The notes under the pieces are model-generated. The model was not told the DNA's origin. It ran no database searches and saw only the letters and a list, made by a program, of their open reading frames with translations. Both the position numbers and the translations under genes were made by a program. Of a DNA stretch of 64,000 nucleotides, positions 45,034-52,952 are shown one piece after another (position 1 is the first letter of the stretch; the number at the start of each line of letters is the position of its first letter). This stretch comes from DATLGB01 sp963724135 (GTDB lineage Bacteria; Actinomycetota; Thermoleophilia; Solirubrobacterales; Solirubrobacteraceae): NCBI GenBank assembly GCA_963724135.1, contig CAVRTA010000004.1, forward strand, positions 124,001 to 188,000, read 5' to 3'.

Positions 45034-45840
45034 TCACCCGGGCATGCGGTTGACCGCGTGCCCGCCCAGCGCCCACAGGTGCTGGACGGCATAGGCGCGG
45101 TACGGACGGCACCGTTCGAGCTCCTGCTCGAGCCCGCGCAGTCCCAGGTCGCCGGCCGGGTATGCGTCGCGGTCCCCGAGCGCGCGCATGCGGATCGTCC
45201 CGGCGGTCCACGGACCGATGCCGGGCAGCGCCAGCACGGCCTGCGTGTCATTCAGATCGAGCCCGCGGTCGAGCGCGTCCGCCAGCGCCAGCAATGTGGC
45301 TCGGCGCGACCGCGGCGTCGCCAGCGTCTCCGGGTCGACGGCCGCCACCGCGGCGGGCGCCGGGAACAGATGCGTCAACCCCCCGTCCGGGTCGTCCACC
45401 GGCTCGCCGGCCGCGCGTACGAGCCGCGCCGCGAGCGTCGCCGCCGCGACCGTCGAGACCTGCTGGCCGAGCACCGCCCGCAGCGCCATCTCTGCCGCGT
45501 CGACCGTCCGCGGAACCCGCCGTCCGGGCGCCGCTCTCACCAGCCCTGAGACAAAAGGGACAGTCCCCAGAGTCTCATCGATCTGGGCCGGGTCGGCGTC
45601 GAGGTCGAGCAGGAAGCGGCACAACGGGACCGCGGCCTCCGCATCCCCGTGCACTCGTAGGGCGATGTGGTCGTCGCGCGGGGCGAGCTCCACGATCCCG
45701 ACGCCGCGCACGGTGCGGCGATACCAGCCGTCGCGCCACTCCTCCACACCCGGCACCGCCGTGGCGACGAGGTGGCCGAACAGGTTGTCGGGAAACAGGG
45801 GCGGCGCGAACTCCAGGCGTATGGTCCGGGGGGTGGCCAC
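45034..45840 (-). CDS. alkA: DNA-3-methyladenine glycosylase II (AlkA)
   Basis: 268 residues, GTG start. N-terminal AlkA_N-like beta domain, then the helix-hairpin-helix glycosylase core: AVLGQQVSTVAAATLAARL, LPGIGPWTAGTIRMRALGD and the catalytic Asp in YPAGDLGLRG. It removes alkylated purines from DNA. The usual Ada fusion partner is absent. The start overlaps that of the divergent rhodanese gene. Its 3' end lies 3 bp from the end of the oxidoreductase gene. Confidence 0.9.
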   Translation of the reverse strand: MATPRTIRLEFAPPLFPDNLFGHLVATAVPGVEEWRDGWYRRTVRGVGIVELAPRDDHIALRVHGDAEAAVPLCRFLLDLDADPAQIDETLGTVPFVSGLVRAAPGRRVPRTVDAAEMALRAVLGQQVSTVAAATLAARLVRAAGEPVDDPDGGLTHLFPAPAAVAAVDPETLATPRSRRATLLALADALDRGLDLNDTQAVLALPGIGPWTAGTIRMRALGDRDAYPAGDLGLRGLEQELERCRPYRAYAVQHLWALGGHAVNRMPG

Positions 45841-46216
45841 GATCGACGAGATGCTGGCTCAGGCGCGCTCGACCCTCAACCGCGTCAAGCCTGACGAAGT
45901 CGGCGCGGCGCTGCAGCGAGACGCCGTGCTGGTCGACATCCGCTCGGACGAGCAGCGCGCCCGCGACGGGGTCATCGAGGGGGCCGTGCGCATCCCGCGC
46001 AACGTGCTCGAGTGGCGCGCCGATCCGGCGTCCGAGCACCGCGACGAGCGCATCAGCGACCCGGCAAGACGCGTGATCCTCGTCTGCGACGAGGGCTACC
46101 AGTCCAGCCTCGCCGCCGCCGTTCTCCAGGAGCTCGGGCTCCCCCTCGCCACCGATCTCGACGGCGGCTTCCAGGCCTGGCGCGCCGCCGGCCTCCCCAT
46201 CGCCGAGGTACCGTGA
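45833..46216 (+). CDS. Rhodanese-like domain protein
   Basis: 127 residues. VLVDIRSDEQRARDGVIEGA at the front of the domain, active-site loop with Cys in VILVCDEGYQSSLAAA, and DLDGGFQAWRAAGLP at the end. Small single-domain sulfurtransferase. The GTG at 45833 shares the palindrome GTGGCCAC with the alkA start; an internal ATG at 45851 is the alternative. The stop overlaps the xdhC start in GTGA. Confidence 0.85.
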   Translation: MATIDEMLAQARSTLNRVKPDEVGAALQRDAVLVDIRSDEQRARDGVIEGAVRIPRNVLEWRADPASEHRDERISDPARRVILVCDEGYQSSLAAAVLQELGLPLATDLDGGFQAWRAAGLPIAEVP

Positions 46217-47331
46217 CGCGCGTGGTCCCGCGCTCGCTGGAGGTGGCGCTGGAGTGGCTGACCGAGGGTCGGCGGGTCGTCTCGGCGACGCTGGTGGAAA
46301 CGCTCGGCTCGGCCCCGCTCGAACCCGGCGCGGAGATGCTCGTCGACGACAGCGGGCGGGTCGAGGGGACGGTGACCGGCGGCTGCGTCGAGGGCGCGCT
46401 GGTCGAGGAGGCCCAGGGCGTCCTGGCCGGAGCTGCGCCCCACGTGTCCACCTACGGCATCACCGACGAGCAGGCCGCCGGCGTGGGGCTCACGTGCGGT
46501 GGCACGGTGCGCATCTTCGTGTGCGAGATCACGGCGCCCGACACGCTGACCGCGGCGAGCGCGGAGATCGAGGGCGAGCGGCCGGTCGCGCTCGCGACGC
46601 TGCTCGACGGCCCGGGGGCCGGCGCCACGATGGCGGTGCTCGAAGAGCGCTGCGCCGGGTCGCTAGGACAGGGAGACCTGCTCGACGACAACGTCGCCCG
46701 CGACGCCCGCGGCTTCCTCGACGAGGGCCGCTCGGCGCTGCGGCGCTACAGCGCGAAGGGCGAGACCATGGGGGACGACCTGCGCGTCGCGGTCCGTGCG
46801 TTCGCGACGGCGCCGAGGATGGTGATCTTCGGCGCCATCGACTTCTCGGCCGCGCTCGCGGCCGCAGCGCGCGAGATCGGCTACCGCGTCACCATCGCCG
46901 ACGCGCGCCAGGCGTTCGCCGCCTCGAGCCGCTTCTCCGAGCACGCCGAGGTCGTCGTGACCTGGCCGCAGCAGTACCTCGCCGAGACCACCCTGGGCCC
47001 GCGCGACGCCGTGCTCGTCTTCACGCACGACCCGAAGTTCGACGAGCCGGCGCTCACCGGCGCGCTCGACACCGCCGCGGGCTACATCGGCGCGCTCGGC
47101 AGCCGCCGCACGCACGCCGACCGCCAGCGGCGCCTTCGCGCGGCGGGCGTCAGCGACGACCAGCTCACACGCATCAACTCACCCTGCGGGCTCGACGTCG
47201 GCGCGCGCACGCCCGCCGAGACGGCCGTTGCCGTGCTGGCCGAGATCCTCGCGCTGCGCGCGGGCCGCGCGGGAGGCCGGCTCGCCGAGACCACGGGCCC
47301 GATCCACTCCCGGGCCACCCCCGTCACCTGA
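46213..47331 (+). CDS. XdhC/CoxI family protein
   Basis: 372 residues, GTG start. N-terminal XdhC_CoxI domain (SATLVETLGSAPLEPGAEML, GGCVEGALVEEAQ, GLTCGGTVRIFV) and C-terminal Rossmann domain (MVIFGAIDFSAALAAAAREI, YIGALGSRRTHADRQ, SPCGLDVGARTPAETAVA). XdhC binds the molybdenum cofactor and helps insert the sulfurated form into xanthine dehydrogenase-type enzymes. No such enzyme is encoded here; the upstream rhodanese could supply sulfur, by inference. Confidence 0.9.
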   Translation: MTRVVPRSLEVALEWLTEGRRVVSATLVETLGSAPLEPGAEMLVDDSGRVEGTVTGGCVEGALVEEAQGVLAGAAPHVSTYGITDEQAAGVGLTCGGTVRIFVCEITAPDTLTAASAEIEGERPVALATLLDGPGAGATMAVLEERCAGSLGQGDLLDDNVARDARGFLDEGRSALRRYSAKGETMGDDLRVAVRAFATAPRMVIFGAIDFSAALAAAAREIGYRVTIADARQAFAASSRFSEHAEVVVTWPQQYLAETTLGPRDAVLVFTHDPKFDEPALTGALDTAAGYIGALGSRRTHADRQRRLRAAGVSDDQLTRINSPCGLDVGARTPAETAVAVLAEILALRAGRAGGRLAETTGPIHSRATPVT

Positions 47332-47584
47332 GGCGCGCGAGGACCCAGGCCGCCGCCGCCGCCTCCCAGCCGGCGGAGCTCTCGTCGAAGTGCGCGGCCT
47401 CCTCCCCGGCAAAGACGACCGCAGCGCGGCGCGACACCTGGGCACCGATCCCGTCGCGGAACGTCACCCCGATCCCGCTGTCGCCGAAGTCGACCTCGAC
47501 CGCGTCCGGCGCCCCTCCCGCCCGCAGCGCGCCGTAGAACACCCGGGGCGCCTCGGGCAGCGAGTCGGGCGGCTCCGGCAGCAC
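47324..47584 (-). CDS. Hypothetical protein
   Basis: 86 residues from a GTG, 9 bp after the DUF6812-like gene, convergent with xdhC by 8 bp. It has an acidic N-terminal half (VEVDFGDSGIGVTFRDG) and an Ala-rich end (AAAAAWVLARLR). No family recognised. Probably co-transcribed with the gene before it. Confidence 0.45.
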   Translation of the reverse strand: MLPEPPDSLPEAPRVFYGALRAGGAPDAVEVDFGDSGIGVTFRDGIGAQVSRRAAVVFAGEEAAHFDESSAGWEAAAAAWVLARLR

Positions 47585-47593
47585 GCCCGCGAG

Positions 47594-47941
47594 CTACGTG
47601 TCGTCCTCGGACTGCGGGGTCTCGGTCGCCGGCGGCGGGAGCGAGGGCGTCGAGTAGTCCGCGAGCGCCGGGCTGGCGCTCTCGTCGGCGACGATCCCGA
47701 GGTCCTCGAGCTCGTATACGCAGACGACGTGGCGGGCGCCGACGGCGACGTAGTCGCGCGCTTCGGGCGGCGAGCCGTCGAACGGGGTCACCTCGGAGTC
47801 GGTGAGCGCGAAGAAGCCGCTGTCGTGCCCGTTGAGGTAGTCCGTCACGCGTGAGCGGTACCCCTCGGTCGGCAGCTGGAGCACGCCGGAGATGCGCAGG
47901 CGATCCGTCTCGACCTGCACCCGAATCTTGCGCAGAGGCAT
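47594..47941 (-). CDS. Conserved hypothetical protein (DUF6812-like)
   Basis: 115 residues. The N-terminus MPLRKIRVQVETDRLRISGV, then LPTEGYRSRVTDYLNGHDSG and FFALTDSEVTPF resembles small actinobacterial proteins of unknown function (DUF6812-like). A flexible acidic, proline-rich tail follows. Divergent from the amidohydrolase gene with 28 bp between starts. Confidence 0.6.
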   Translation of the reverse strand: MPLRKIRVQVETDRLRISGVLQLPTEGYRSRVTDYLNGHDSGFFALTDSEVTPFDGSPPEARDYVAVGARHVVCVYELEDLGIVADESASPALADYSTPSLPPPATETPQSEDDT

Positions 47942-47969
47942 CGAGCCGGACCATATAGCGTGCCGCGCC

Positions 47970-49094
47970 GTGGCGATCGACTTCGCGGCCACCTTCGCGC
48001 CCCATCTGGCCAAGCTGCGGACGGACGTCGGAGGGCTCGAGCTCTTCGACGCCCACACCCACATCGGCCACAACGACCCCGACGGCTTCAGCCAGAGCAC
48101 CGAGCAGCTCGTGGCGGGGCTCGAGCAGGCCGACGGCCGCGCGCTCGCGTTCCCGATGCACGAGCCCGACGGGTATCTGGACGGCGCGGCCAACGACGAG
48201 GTCCTCCAGGCCGCCCACGACCACCCCGACCGGCTGGTCGCCTTCTGCCGTGTCGACCCCAACGCCGGGGAGCCGGCGATCGCCGAGGCGACCCGCGCGC
48301 TCGACGCCGGGGCCAGGGGCATCAAGCTGCACCCGCGGGGCGAGGGGTTCACGCTCGGGCACCCGATCGTCGAGCGGCTGGTCGCGCTCGCCCACGAGCG
48401 CGAGCTGCCGATGCTCGTCCACGCCGGGCGGGGGATCCCGGCGCTCGGCGAGGACACCGTCCGCCTCACCGAGCGCTTCCAGCAGGCCAGGATCATCCTC
48501 GCGCACGCCGCCATCTCCGACCTCGCCTGGCTGTGGCGTGTGCTGCCCGACCACCCGAACCTGTTCATCGACACGGCGTGGTGGAACCCCGTCGACGTGG
48601 TCGCGCTGTACACGCTCGCCCCGCCCGGCCAGGTCCTGTGGGCCAGCGACGCGCCGTACGGCCACCCGCTGGTCTCCGCGGTCCAGGGCCTGCGCTGCGC
48701 GCTGCAGGCCGGCCTGACTTCCGAGCAGGTCAGGGGAACGGCGGGCGCGCAGCTCGCCCGCATGATCGCCGGCGAGCCGCTGCTCGACCTCGGCCCGGCG
48801 CCGCTGGAGCCGCTGCCGCTCGATCCGACGCTCGACCGTGTGACGGCCGCGCTGTGCGCGACCATCGGGCGCGTCTTCGCCCAGGCCGACGCCTCCGAGA
48901 CCCTCGCGCTCGCGCGGCTCGCGTGCGCGGTGGCCGACGAGGACCCCGTCGCCCCCATCTGCGCCGAGGTCGTCGGACTGCTCGATCGCTACGAGACCGA
49001 GCTGGCCGCGCCGTCCGGGACGCAGCCGTTCCCGGAGAGCATCCGCTACCTCGTGGGCGCCGTGTACATCGCTCGCACCCCGGCCGCCCACTGA
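47970..49094 (+). CDS. Amidohydrolase-family TIM-barrel hydrolase
   Basis: 374 residues, GTG start. Metal-site motifs: FDAHTHIGHNDP (HxH), GIKLHPRGEGFTL, MLVHAGRGIP, IILAHAA and the final Asp in LWASDAPYGHP. This is the amidohydrolase-2 group with a mononuclear zinc. The last 90 residues form a helical extension after the barrel. It may be a decarboxylase or hydrolase; substrate unknown. Confidence 0.85.
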   Translation: MAIDFAATFAPHLAKLRTDVGGLELFDAHTHIGHNDPDGFSQSTEQLVAGLEQADGRALAFPMHEPDGYLDGAANDEVLQAAHDHPDRLVAFCRVDPNAGEPAIAEATRALDAGARGIKLHPRGEGFTLGHPIVERLVALAHERELPMLVHAGRGIPALGEDTVRLTERFQQARIILAHAAISDLAWLWRVLPDHPNLFIDTAWWNPVDVVALYTLAPPGQVLWASDAPYGHPLVSAVQGLRCALQAGLTSEQVRGTAGAQLARMIAGEPLLDLGPAPLEPLPLDPTLDRVTAALCATIGRVFAQADASETLALARLACAVADEDPVAPICAEVVGLLDRYETELAAPSGTQPFPESIRYLVGAVYIARTPAAH

Positions 49095-49372
49095 GGCTCG
49101 GCGCGCGGTGTCCGCACCGCGCGAACAGCCACTTGCGACGGAAGCGGACGCTGGACAGATGACCGATGCGCCCGCCGGCCAGAGGCACCGTCGCCACCCA
49201 CAAAGTGAGCACCCCCAGCAGCAGCACGCGTGCGCCTAATCGGCAGCACCCCCGCAGAGCTTGATGTCAGCAATCTGACAGTGAGCGCTCAAGGTAATGG
49301 AGCGACCTGCCGATTACGCGCGCATCGGGGGCCGCAAGGGAGCGGCCCCCACGACCTTCACCCGGAGGGGAC
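49095..49372. other. Long leader region before the peptide ORF
   Basis: 278 bp with no convincing gene. It holds the inverted repeat TGTCAG-CAAT-CTGACA (49265-49280) and the hairpin at 49327-49350, then a strong ribosome-binding site. No known riboswitch consensus was recognised. Confidence 0.5.
49327..49350 (+). terminator. GC-rich hairpin in the leader
   Basis: GGGGGCCGC-AAGGGA-GCGGCCCCC, a perfect 9-bp stem. It ends 22 bases before the ATG of the peptide ORF, so it may act as an attenuator rather than a final terminator. Confidence 0.5.
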
Positions 49373-49459
49373 ATGAAGGCCCGGACTCTTCGCGCAGGAA
49401 TGGCCATCGCCATGCTCGCTGCCTCGCTGCAGGCGTTCGGCGCTGCGATCAAGTGGTGA
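49373..49459 (+). CDS. 28-residue hydrophobic peptide ORF
   Basis: The peptide reads MKARTLRAGMAIAMLAASLQ, then AFGAAIKW. It has a basic start, a hydrophobic core and a KW end, like a signal-peptide-only or small membrane peptide. CGGAGGGGAC immediately before the ATG is an excellent ribosome-binding site. It ends 18 bp before the GTG of the GGDEF-EAL gene. It could be a regulatory leader peptide, a small membrane partner of the c-di-GMP enzyme, or a secreted signal peptide. Not a family I know. Confidence 0.5.
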   Translation: MKARTLRAGMAIAMLAASLQAFGAAIKW

Positions 49460-49477
49460 GGGGCGGGTCATAGGACC

Positions 49478-51526
49478 GTGGCGCAGGGCTCTGATCCGCT
49501 GCGGTTCCGGCTTTTCGTAGCCGCCGTCACGATCGTCGGCTTCGGCCTGCTCGCGTACACGCTCGCGGTCGACACGCCCGACCTCGCGCACCAGCCGCTG
49601 CTGCTGTGGGTCCTCGTCGGCTGCGTCATCTTCGGCGAGCTCGTCCCGGTCACGTTCGTCGTCCAGGGCCGCGAGGGCGAGCTGTCGCCCTCCACGACGT
49701 TCGCGTTCGCGCTGATGATCGCCTTCGGGCCCGGCGCGGCGATCCCGGCCCTTGCCCTCGGCGGGTTGCTCGGCGACCTCGTGCTGCGCAAGGCGGCCCT
49801 GAAGGTCTTCTTCAACGTCGCCCAGTACACGATCGGGCTCTTCGTCACCGGCCGGCTGCTGTCCGCGCTCACGGAGGTCCCGCGCGAGCCGCTGGCCTCG
49901 TTCGTCGGCACCGACCTCCCCGCGCTGCTGCTGTGCGGCGTGGTGTTCTTCTTCCTCAACGCGCTGCTCGTCTCCACCGTGATCGCGCTGCGCAACCGCT
50001 ACCCGGTGCTGAGCTTCTTCGGCTCGGACTTCCTGATGCAGTCCTCGACCGCCGGGTTCGCGCTCGGCCTCGCCCCGCTGGTCGTGATCGTGGGCGAGTT
50101 CAGCGTCGGCGTCCTGCCGCTGATCGCACTGCCGCTGATCGCCATCCACCGCAACACGCGGCAGGCGCTCGTCAACGAGCATCAGGCGCTGCACGACAGC
50201 CTCACCGGCCTGCCCAACCGCGCCCTCTTCCACGACCGCGTGCTCCAGGCGATCGAGACGGCGCGCCGCAACGACTCGCAGTCCGCGGTCATGGTCATGG
50301 ACCTCGACCACTTCAAGGAGATCAACGACACGCTCGGCCACTACCACGGCGATCGCCTTCTCCAGCTCGTCGGCCAGCGACTGAGCTCGAGCCTGCGCGC
50401 CGAGGACACGGTGGCGCGCCTGGGCGGGGACGAGTTCGCCGTGCTGCTTCCGAACGTGCGCGACTCCGACCACGCGCTCGAGGTCGCTCACAAGCTGCTC
50501 GGGGCGCTGCGCCGCTCGTTCGAGATCGACGGGCTGACCCTCGAGGTCAGCGGCTCGATCGGCATCGGCTGCTTCCCCGAGCACGGCGAGGACGGCGAGA
50601 CCCTGCTGCAGCGCGCCGACATCGCGATGTACGTGGCCAAGGCAGCGCACTCCGGGGCCCGCCTGTACGAGATCGAGCAGGACAAGCACTCGGTCCAGCG
50701 CCTCGCTCTCGCCGGCGAGCTGCGGCGCGCGATCTCCAACGACGAGCTGCTGCTGCACTACCAGCCCAAGATCGACGTCGCGACCGGCCGCGTCGTCGGA
50801 GTCGAGGCGCTGTGCCGCTGGCAGCACCCGTCGATCGGGATGATCATGCCCGCCGACTTCGTCCCGATGGCCGAGCACACCGGCCTGATCACGCCGCTGA
50901 CCAAGCGCGTGCTCGAGCTGGCGCTGGGCCAGATCGCCGTCTGGCGCGAGCAGGGCAACCACCTCAGCATCGCGGTCAACCTGTCCGCCCGCTCGTTCCT
51001 GGACTCGCAGCTGCTCGAGGAGGACCTGCCGGCCCTGATCGCGCAGCACAAGATCGACCCGGCGCTGCTCGAGCTCGAGATCACCGAGTCGATGATCGTC
51101 GGCGACCCGCAGCGCGCCCGCGCCGTCCTCGAGACGCTCAACGAGCTCGGCGTGACGCTGGCGATCGACGACTTCGGCACCGGCTACTCGTCGCTCGCCT
51201 ACCTGCGCGACCTGCCGGTCGACGAGATCAAGATCGACCGCTCGTTCGTTCTCGAGATGCAGGGCGAGCACTCGGGCGAGACGATCGTGCGCTCGATCAT
51301 CGACCTCGCCCACAACCTCGGCCTGCGCGCGGTCGCGGAGGGCGTCGAGGACCAGGCGCTGCTCACCCGGCTGACGGAGCTCGGCTGCGACACCGCACAG
51401 GGCTATTACATCTCGCGGCCGCTGCCCGCGCAGCGCTTCGAGGCGTGGCTCGAGTCCTATCCGCTGCGCGCGAACTGGCTCGACGAGTCAGGGAGCCAGC
51501 CGGTCGATCTCCCAGCCGTCGCCTGA
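49478..51526 (+). CDS. Membrane-bound GGDEF-EAL protein
   Basis: 682 residues, GTG start. About seven hydrophobic segments in the first 220 residues, then GGDEF (DSLTGLPNRALFHDR, LGGDEFAVLLP) and EAL (VEALCRWQHP, LEITESMIV, DDFGTGYSSLAYL, AEGVED). The cyclase site is intact, and RAED five residues before GGDEF is a full inhibitory-site RxxD. The EAL loop-6 and catalytic motifs are also intact, so synthesis and breakdown of c-di-GMP are both possible. The sensor region is not a named family that I can recognise. Convergent overlap of 39 bp with the next gene. Confidence 0.9.
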   Translation: MAQGSDPLRFRLFVAAVTIVGFGLLAYTLAVDTPDLAHQPLLLWVLVGCVIFGELVPVTFVVQGREGELSPSTTFAFALMIAFGPGAAIPALALGGLLGDLVLRKAALKVFFNVAQYTIGLFVTGRLLSALTEVPREPLASFVGTDLPALLLCGVVFFFLNALLVSTVIALRNRYPVLSFFGSDFLMQSSTAGFALGLAPLVVIVGEFSVGVLPLIALPLIAIHRNTRQALVNEHQALHDSLTGLPNRALFHDRVLQAIETARRNDSQSAVMVMDLDHFKEINDTLGHYHGDRLLQLVGQRLSSSLRAEDTVARLGGDEFAVLLPNVRDSDHALEVAHKLLGALRRSFEIDGLTLEVSGSIGIGCFPEHGEDGETLLQRADIAMYVAKAAHSGARLYEIEQDKHSVQRLALAGELRRAISNDELLLHYQPKIDVATGRVVGVEALCRWQHPSIGMIMPADFVPMAEHTGLITPLTKRVLELALGQIAVWREQGNHLSIAVNLSARSFLDSQLLEEDLPALIAQHKIDPALLELEITESMIVGDPQRARAVLETLNELGVTLAIDDFGTGYSSLAYLRDLPVDEIKIDRSFVLEMQGEHSGETIVRSIIDLAHNLGLRAVAEGVEDQALLTRLTELGCDTAQGYYISRPLPAQRFEAWLESYPLRANWLDESGSQPVDLPAVA

Positions 51527-52057
51527 GCGCGTGTAGCGCAGGCGGTCGTGCAGCCGGTCGGGCCGGCCCTGCCAGAACTCGATCGCCTGCGGCGTGACGG
51601 CGTAGCCGCCCCAGTCCGCGGGGCGCGGGACCTCGCCGGGGAAGTCGAGCGCCTCGAGGCGCGCCTCGAGCTCGGCGCGTTCGATCGGCTGTGACTGCGG
51701 CGACGCGTGAGCGCCGAGCTGGCTGCCGCGGGGACGCCCGGCCCAGTAGGCGTCGCTGTCGGCGTCCGGCAGCCTGCCCGCGACGCCTTCGACGCGGACC
51801 TGGCGGTGCACGGGCGGCCAGTAGTAGGTGAGCGAGACGCGCGGGTCGGCGGCGATCTCACGCGCCTTGTCCGACCCGTAGCTGGTGTAGAAGCGGAACG
51901 GACCGCGGACGAGCACGACGCGGCCGCGGCCGGCAGTGGTCGCCAGCACGGCGGCGTCGGGCTCCTCCACCCCCGATTCGGCATGCCAGCGCGCGAAGGC
52001 GGCGATCGGGTCCGGCCCGAGGTCCTCGAGGGGCGGGGCGTGGTACTGGCGGTGCAT
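51488..52057 (-). CDS. pdxH: Pyridoxamine 5'-phosphate oxidase family protein
   Basis: 189 residues, ATG at 52057. FYTSYGSDKAREIAADPRVS and RQVRVEGVAGRLPDADSDA, with RPRGSQLGAHASPQS, are PdxH signatures for FMN and substrate binding. The usual acidic insert between the first two strands is missing (VVLVRGPFRFY), making it shorter than E. coli PdxH. It probably forms pyridoxal phosphate using O2, though a divergent role cannot be excluded. Confidence 0.8.
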   Translation of the reverse strand: MHRQYHAPPLEDLGPDPIAAFARWHAESGVEEPDAAVLATTAGRGRVVLVRGPFRFYTSYGSDKAREIAADPRVSLTYYWPPVHRQVRVEGVAGRLPDADSDAYWAGRPRGSQLGAHASPQSQPIERAELEARLEALDFPGEVPRPADWGGYAVTPQAIEFWQGRPDRLHDRLRYTRSGDGWEIDRLAP

Positions 52058-52073
52058 CGGGCAGGATCCTCCC

Positions 52074-52952
52074 ATGCCGCACGTCGAGCTCACGAACCCC
52101 GGCAAGGTGCTCTTCCCCGGCGACGGCATCACCAAGGCCGACCTGGCCGCGCATTACGAGCGTGTGGCGGACGTGATGCTGCCGCACCTGCGCGAGCGGC
52201 CGCTGTCGCTGCAGGTCTACCCGGGCGGCATCAAGGCGCCGGGACACTTCCTCAAGCAGATCCCCGACTACTTCCCCGGCTGGGTCGAGCGCGTCGAGCT
52301 GCCCAAGCGCGGTGGGACGGTCTGCCACATGGTCGCGACCCGCTCCGAGTCGCTGCGGATGCTCGCCCAGCACAACGCCATCACGCCGCACGTCCCGACC
52401 GCGCGCATCGACCGCCCCGAGCGCCCCGACCGCATCATCGTCGACTTCGACCCGGAGGGTGGCGACGACGACTGGCCGACCATCGTGCGCGCCGCGCGGG
52501 CGGCGGGGGAGCTGCTGCGCGACGCCGGGCTCGAGCCGTTCGCGATGACGACCGGGTCGCGCGGCCTGCACGTTGCCGCTCCGTTGCGCCGCGAGGCCGA
52601 CTACGAGGACGTGATCGCCATGGCGAAGACGCTGGCCGCGCTGCTGGTCGACGCCGCGCCCGACGAGCTGACGATCAAGTTCAAGAAGGAGCAGCGCGAG
52701 GGCCGCGTGTACGTCGACTATCTGCGCAACCGCAGGGCGCACACCGCCGTCGCGCCCTATGCGGTGCGCGCGCAACCGGGAGCGCCGGTCGCGACGCCGC
52801 TGGCCTGGGACGAGCTCGCCTCCGTCCCCGGGTCGCGCGCCTGGACGCTGTCCACGATCGCGGAGCGTGTGGAGCGCGACCCGTGGGCCGGGTTCAGTGC
52901 GGCAGCGGCGTCGCCCCGGTCCGCGGCGCGGCGGTTGGCCGCGGTGGGCTGA
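52074..52952 (+). CDS. LigD polymerase/primase-domain protein (NHEJ)
   Basis: 292 residues. Archaeo-eukaryotic primase fold: FLKQIPDYFPGWVERVEL, catalytic acids in IIVDFDPEGGDDDW, and TTGSRGLHVAAPL with the nucleotide-binding His. It is a stand-alone version of the LigD polymerase domain, without ligase or nuclease domains and without Ku nearby. It would add nucleotides at DNA ends during non-homologous end joining. Its 3' end overlaps the convergent membrane-protein gene by 59 bp. Confidence 0.85.
   Translation: MPHVELTNPGKVLFPGDGITKADLAAHYERVADVMLPHLRERPLSLQVYPGGIKAPGHFLKQIPDYFPGWVERVELPKRGGTVCHMVATRSESLRMLAQHNAITPHVPTARIDRPERPDRIIVDFDPEGGDDDWPTIVRAARAAGELLRDAGLEPFAMTTGSRGLHVAAPLRREADYEDVIAMAKTLAALLVDAAPDELTIKFKKEQREGRVYVDYLRNRRAHTAVAPYAVRAQPGAPVATPLAWDELASVPGSRAWTLSTIAERVERDPWAGFSAAAASPRSAARRLAAVG

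Noticed and set aside
49281..49372. A c-di-GMP riboswitch upstream of the GGDEF-EAL gene
   Set aside because: The leader has hairpins, but I could not find the GGUCACGCACAGGGCAA-type core or the paired helices of either class. Only generic stems are visible.
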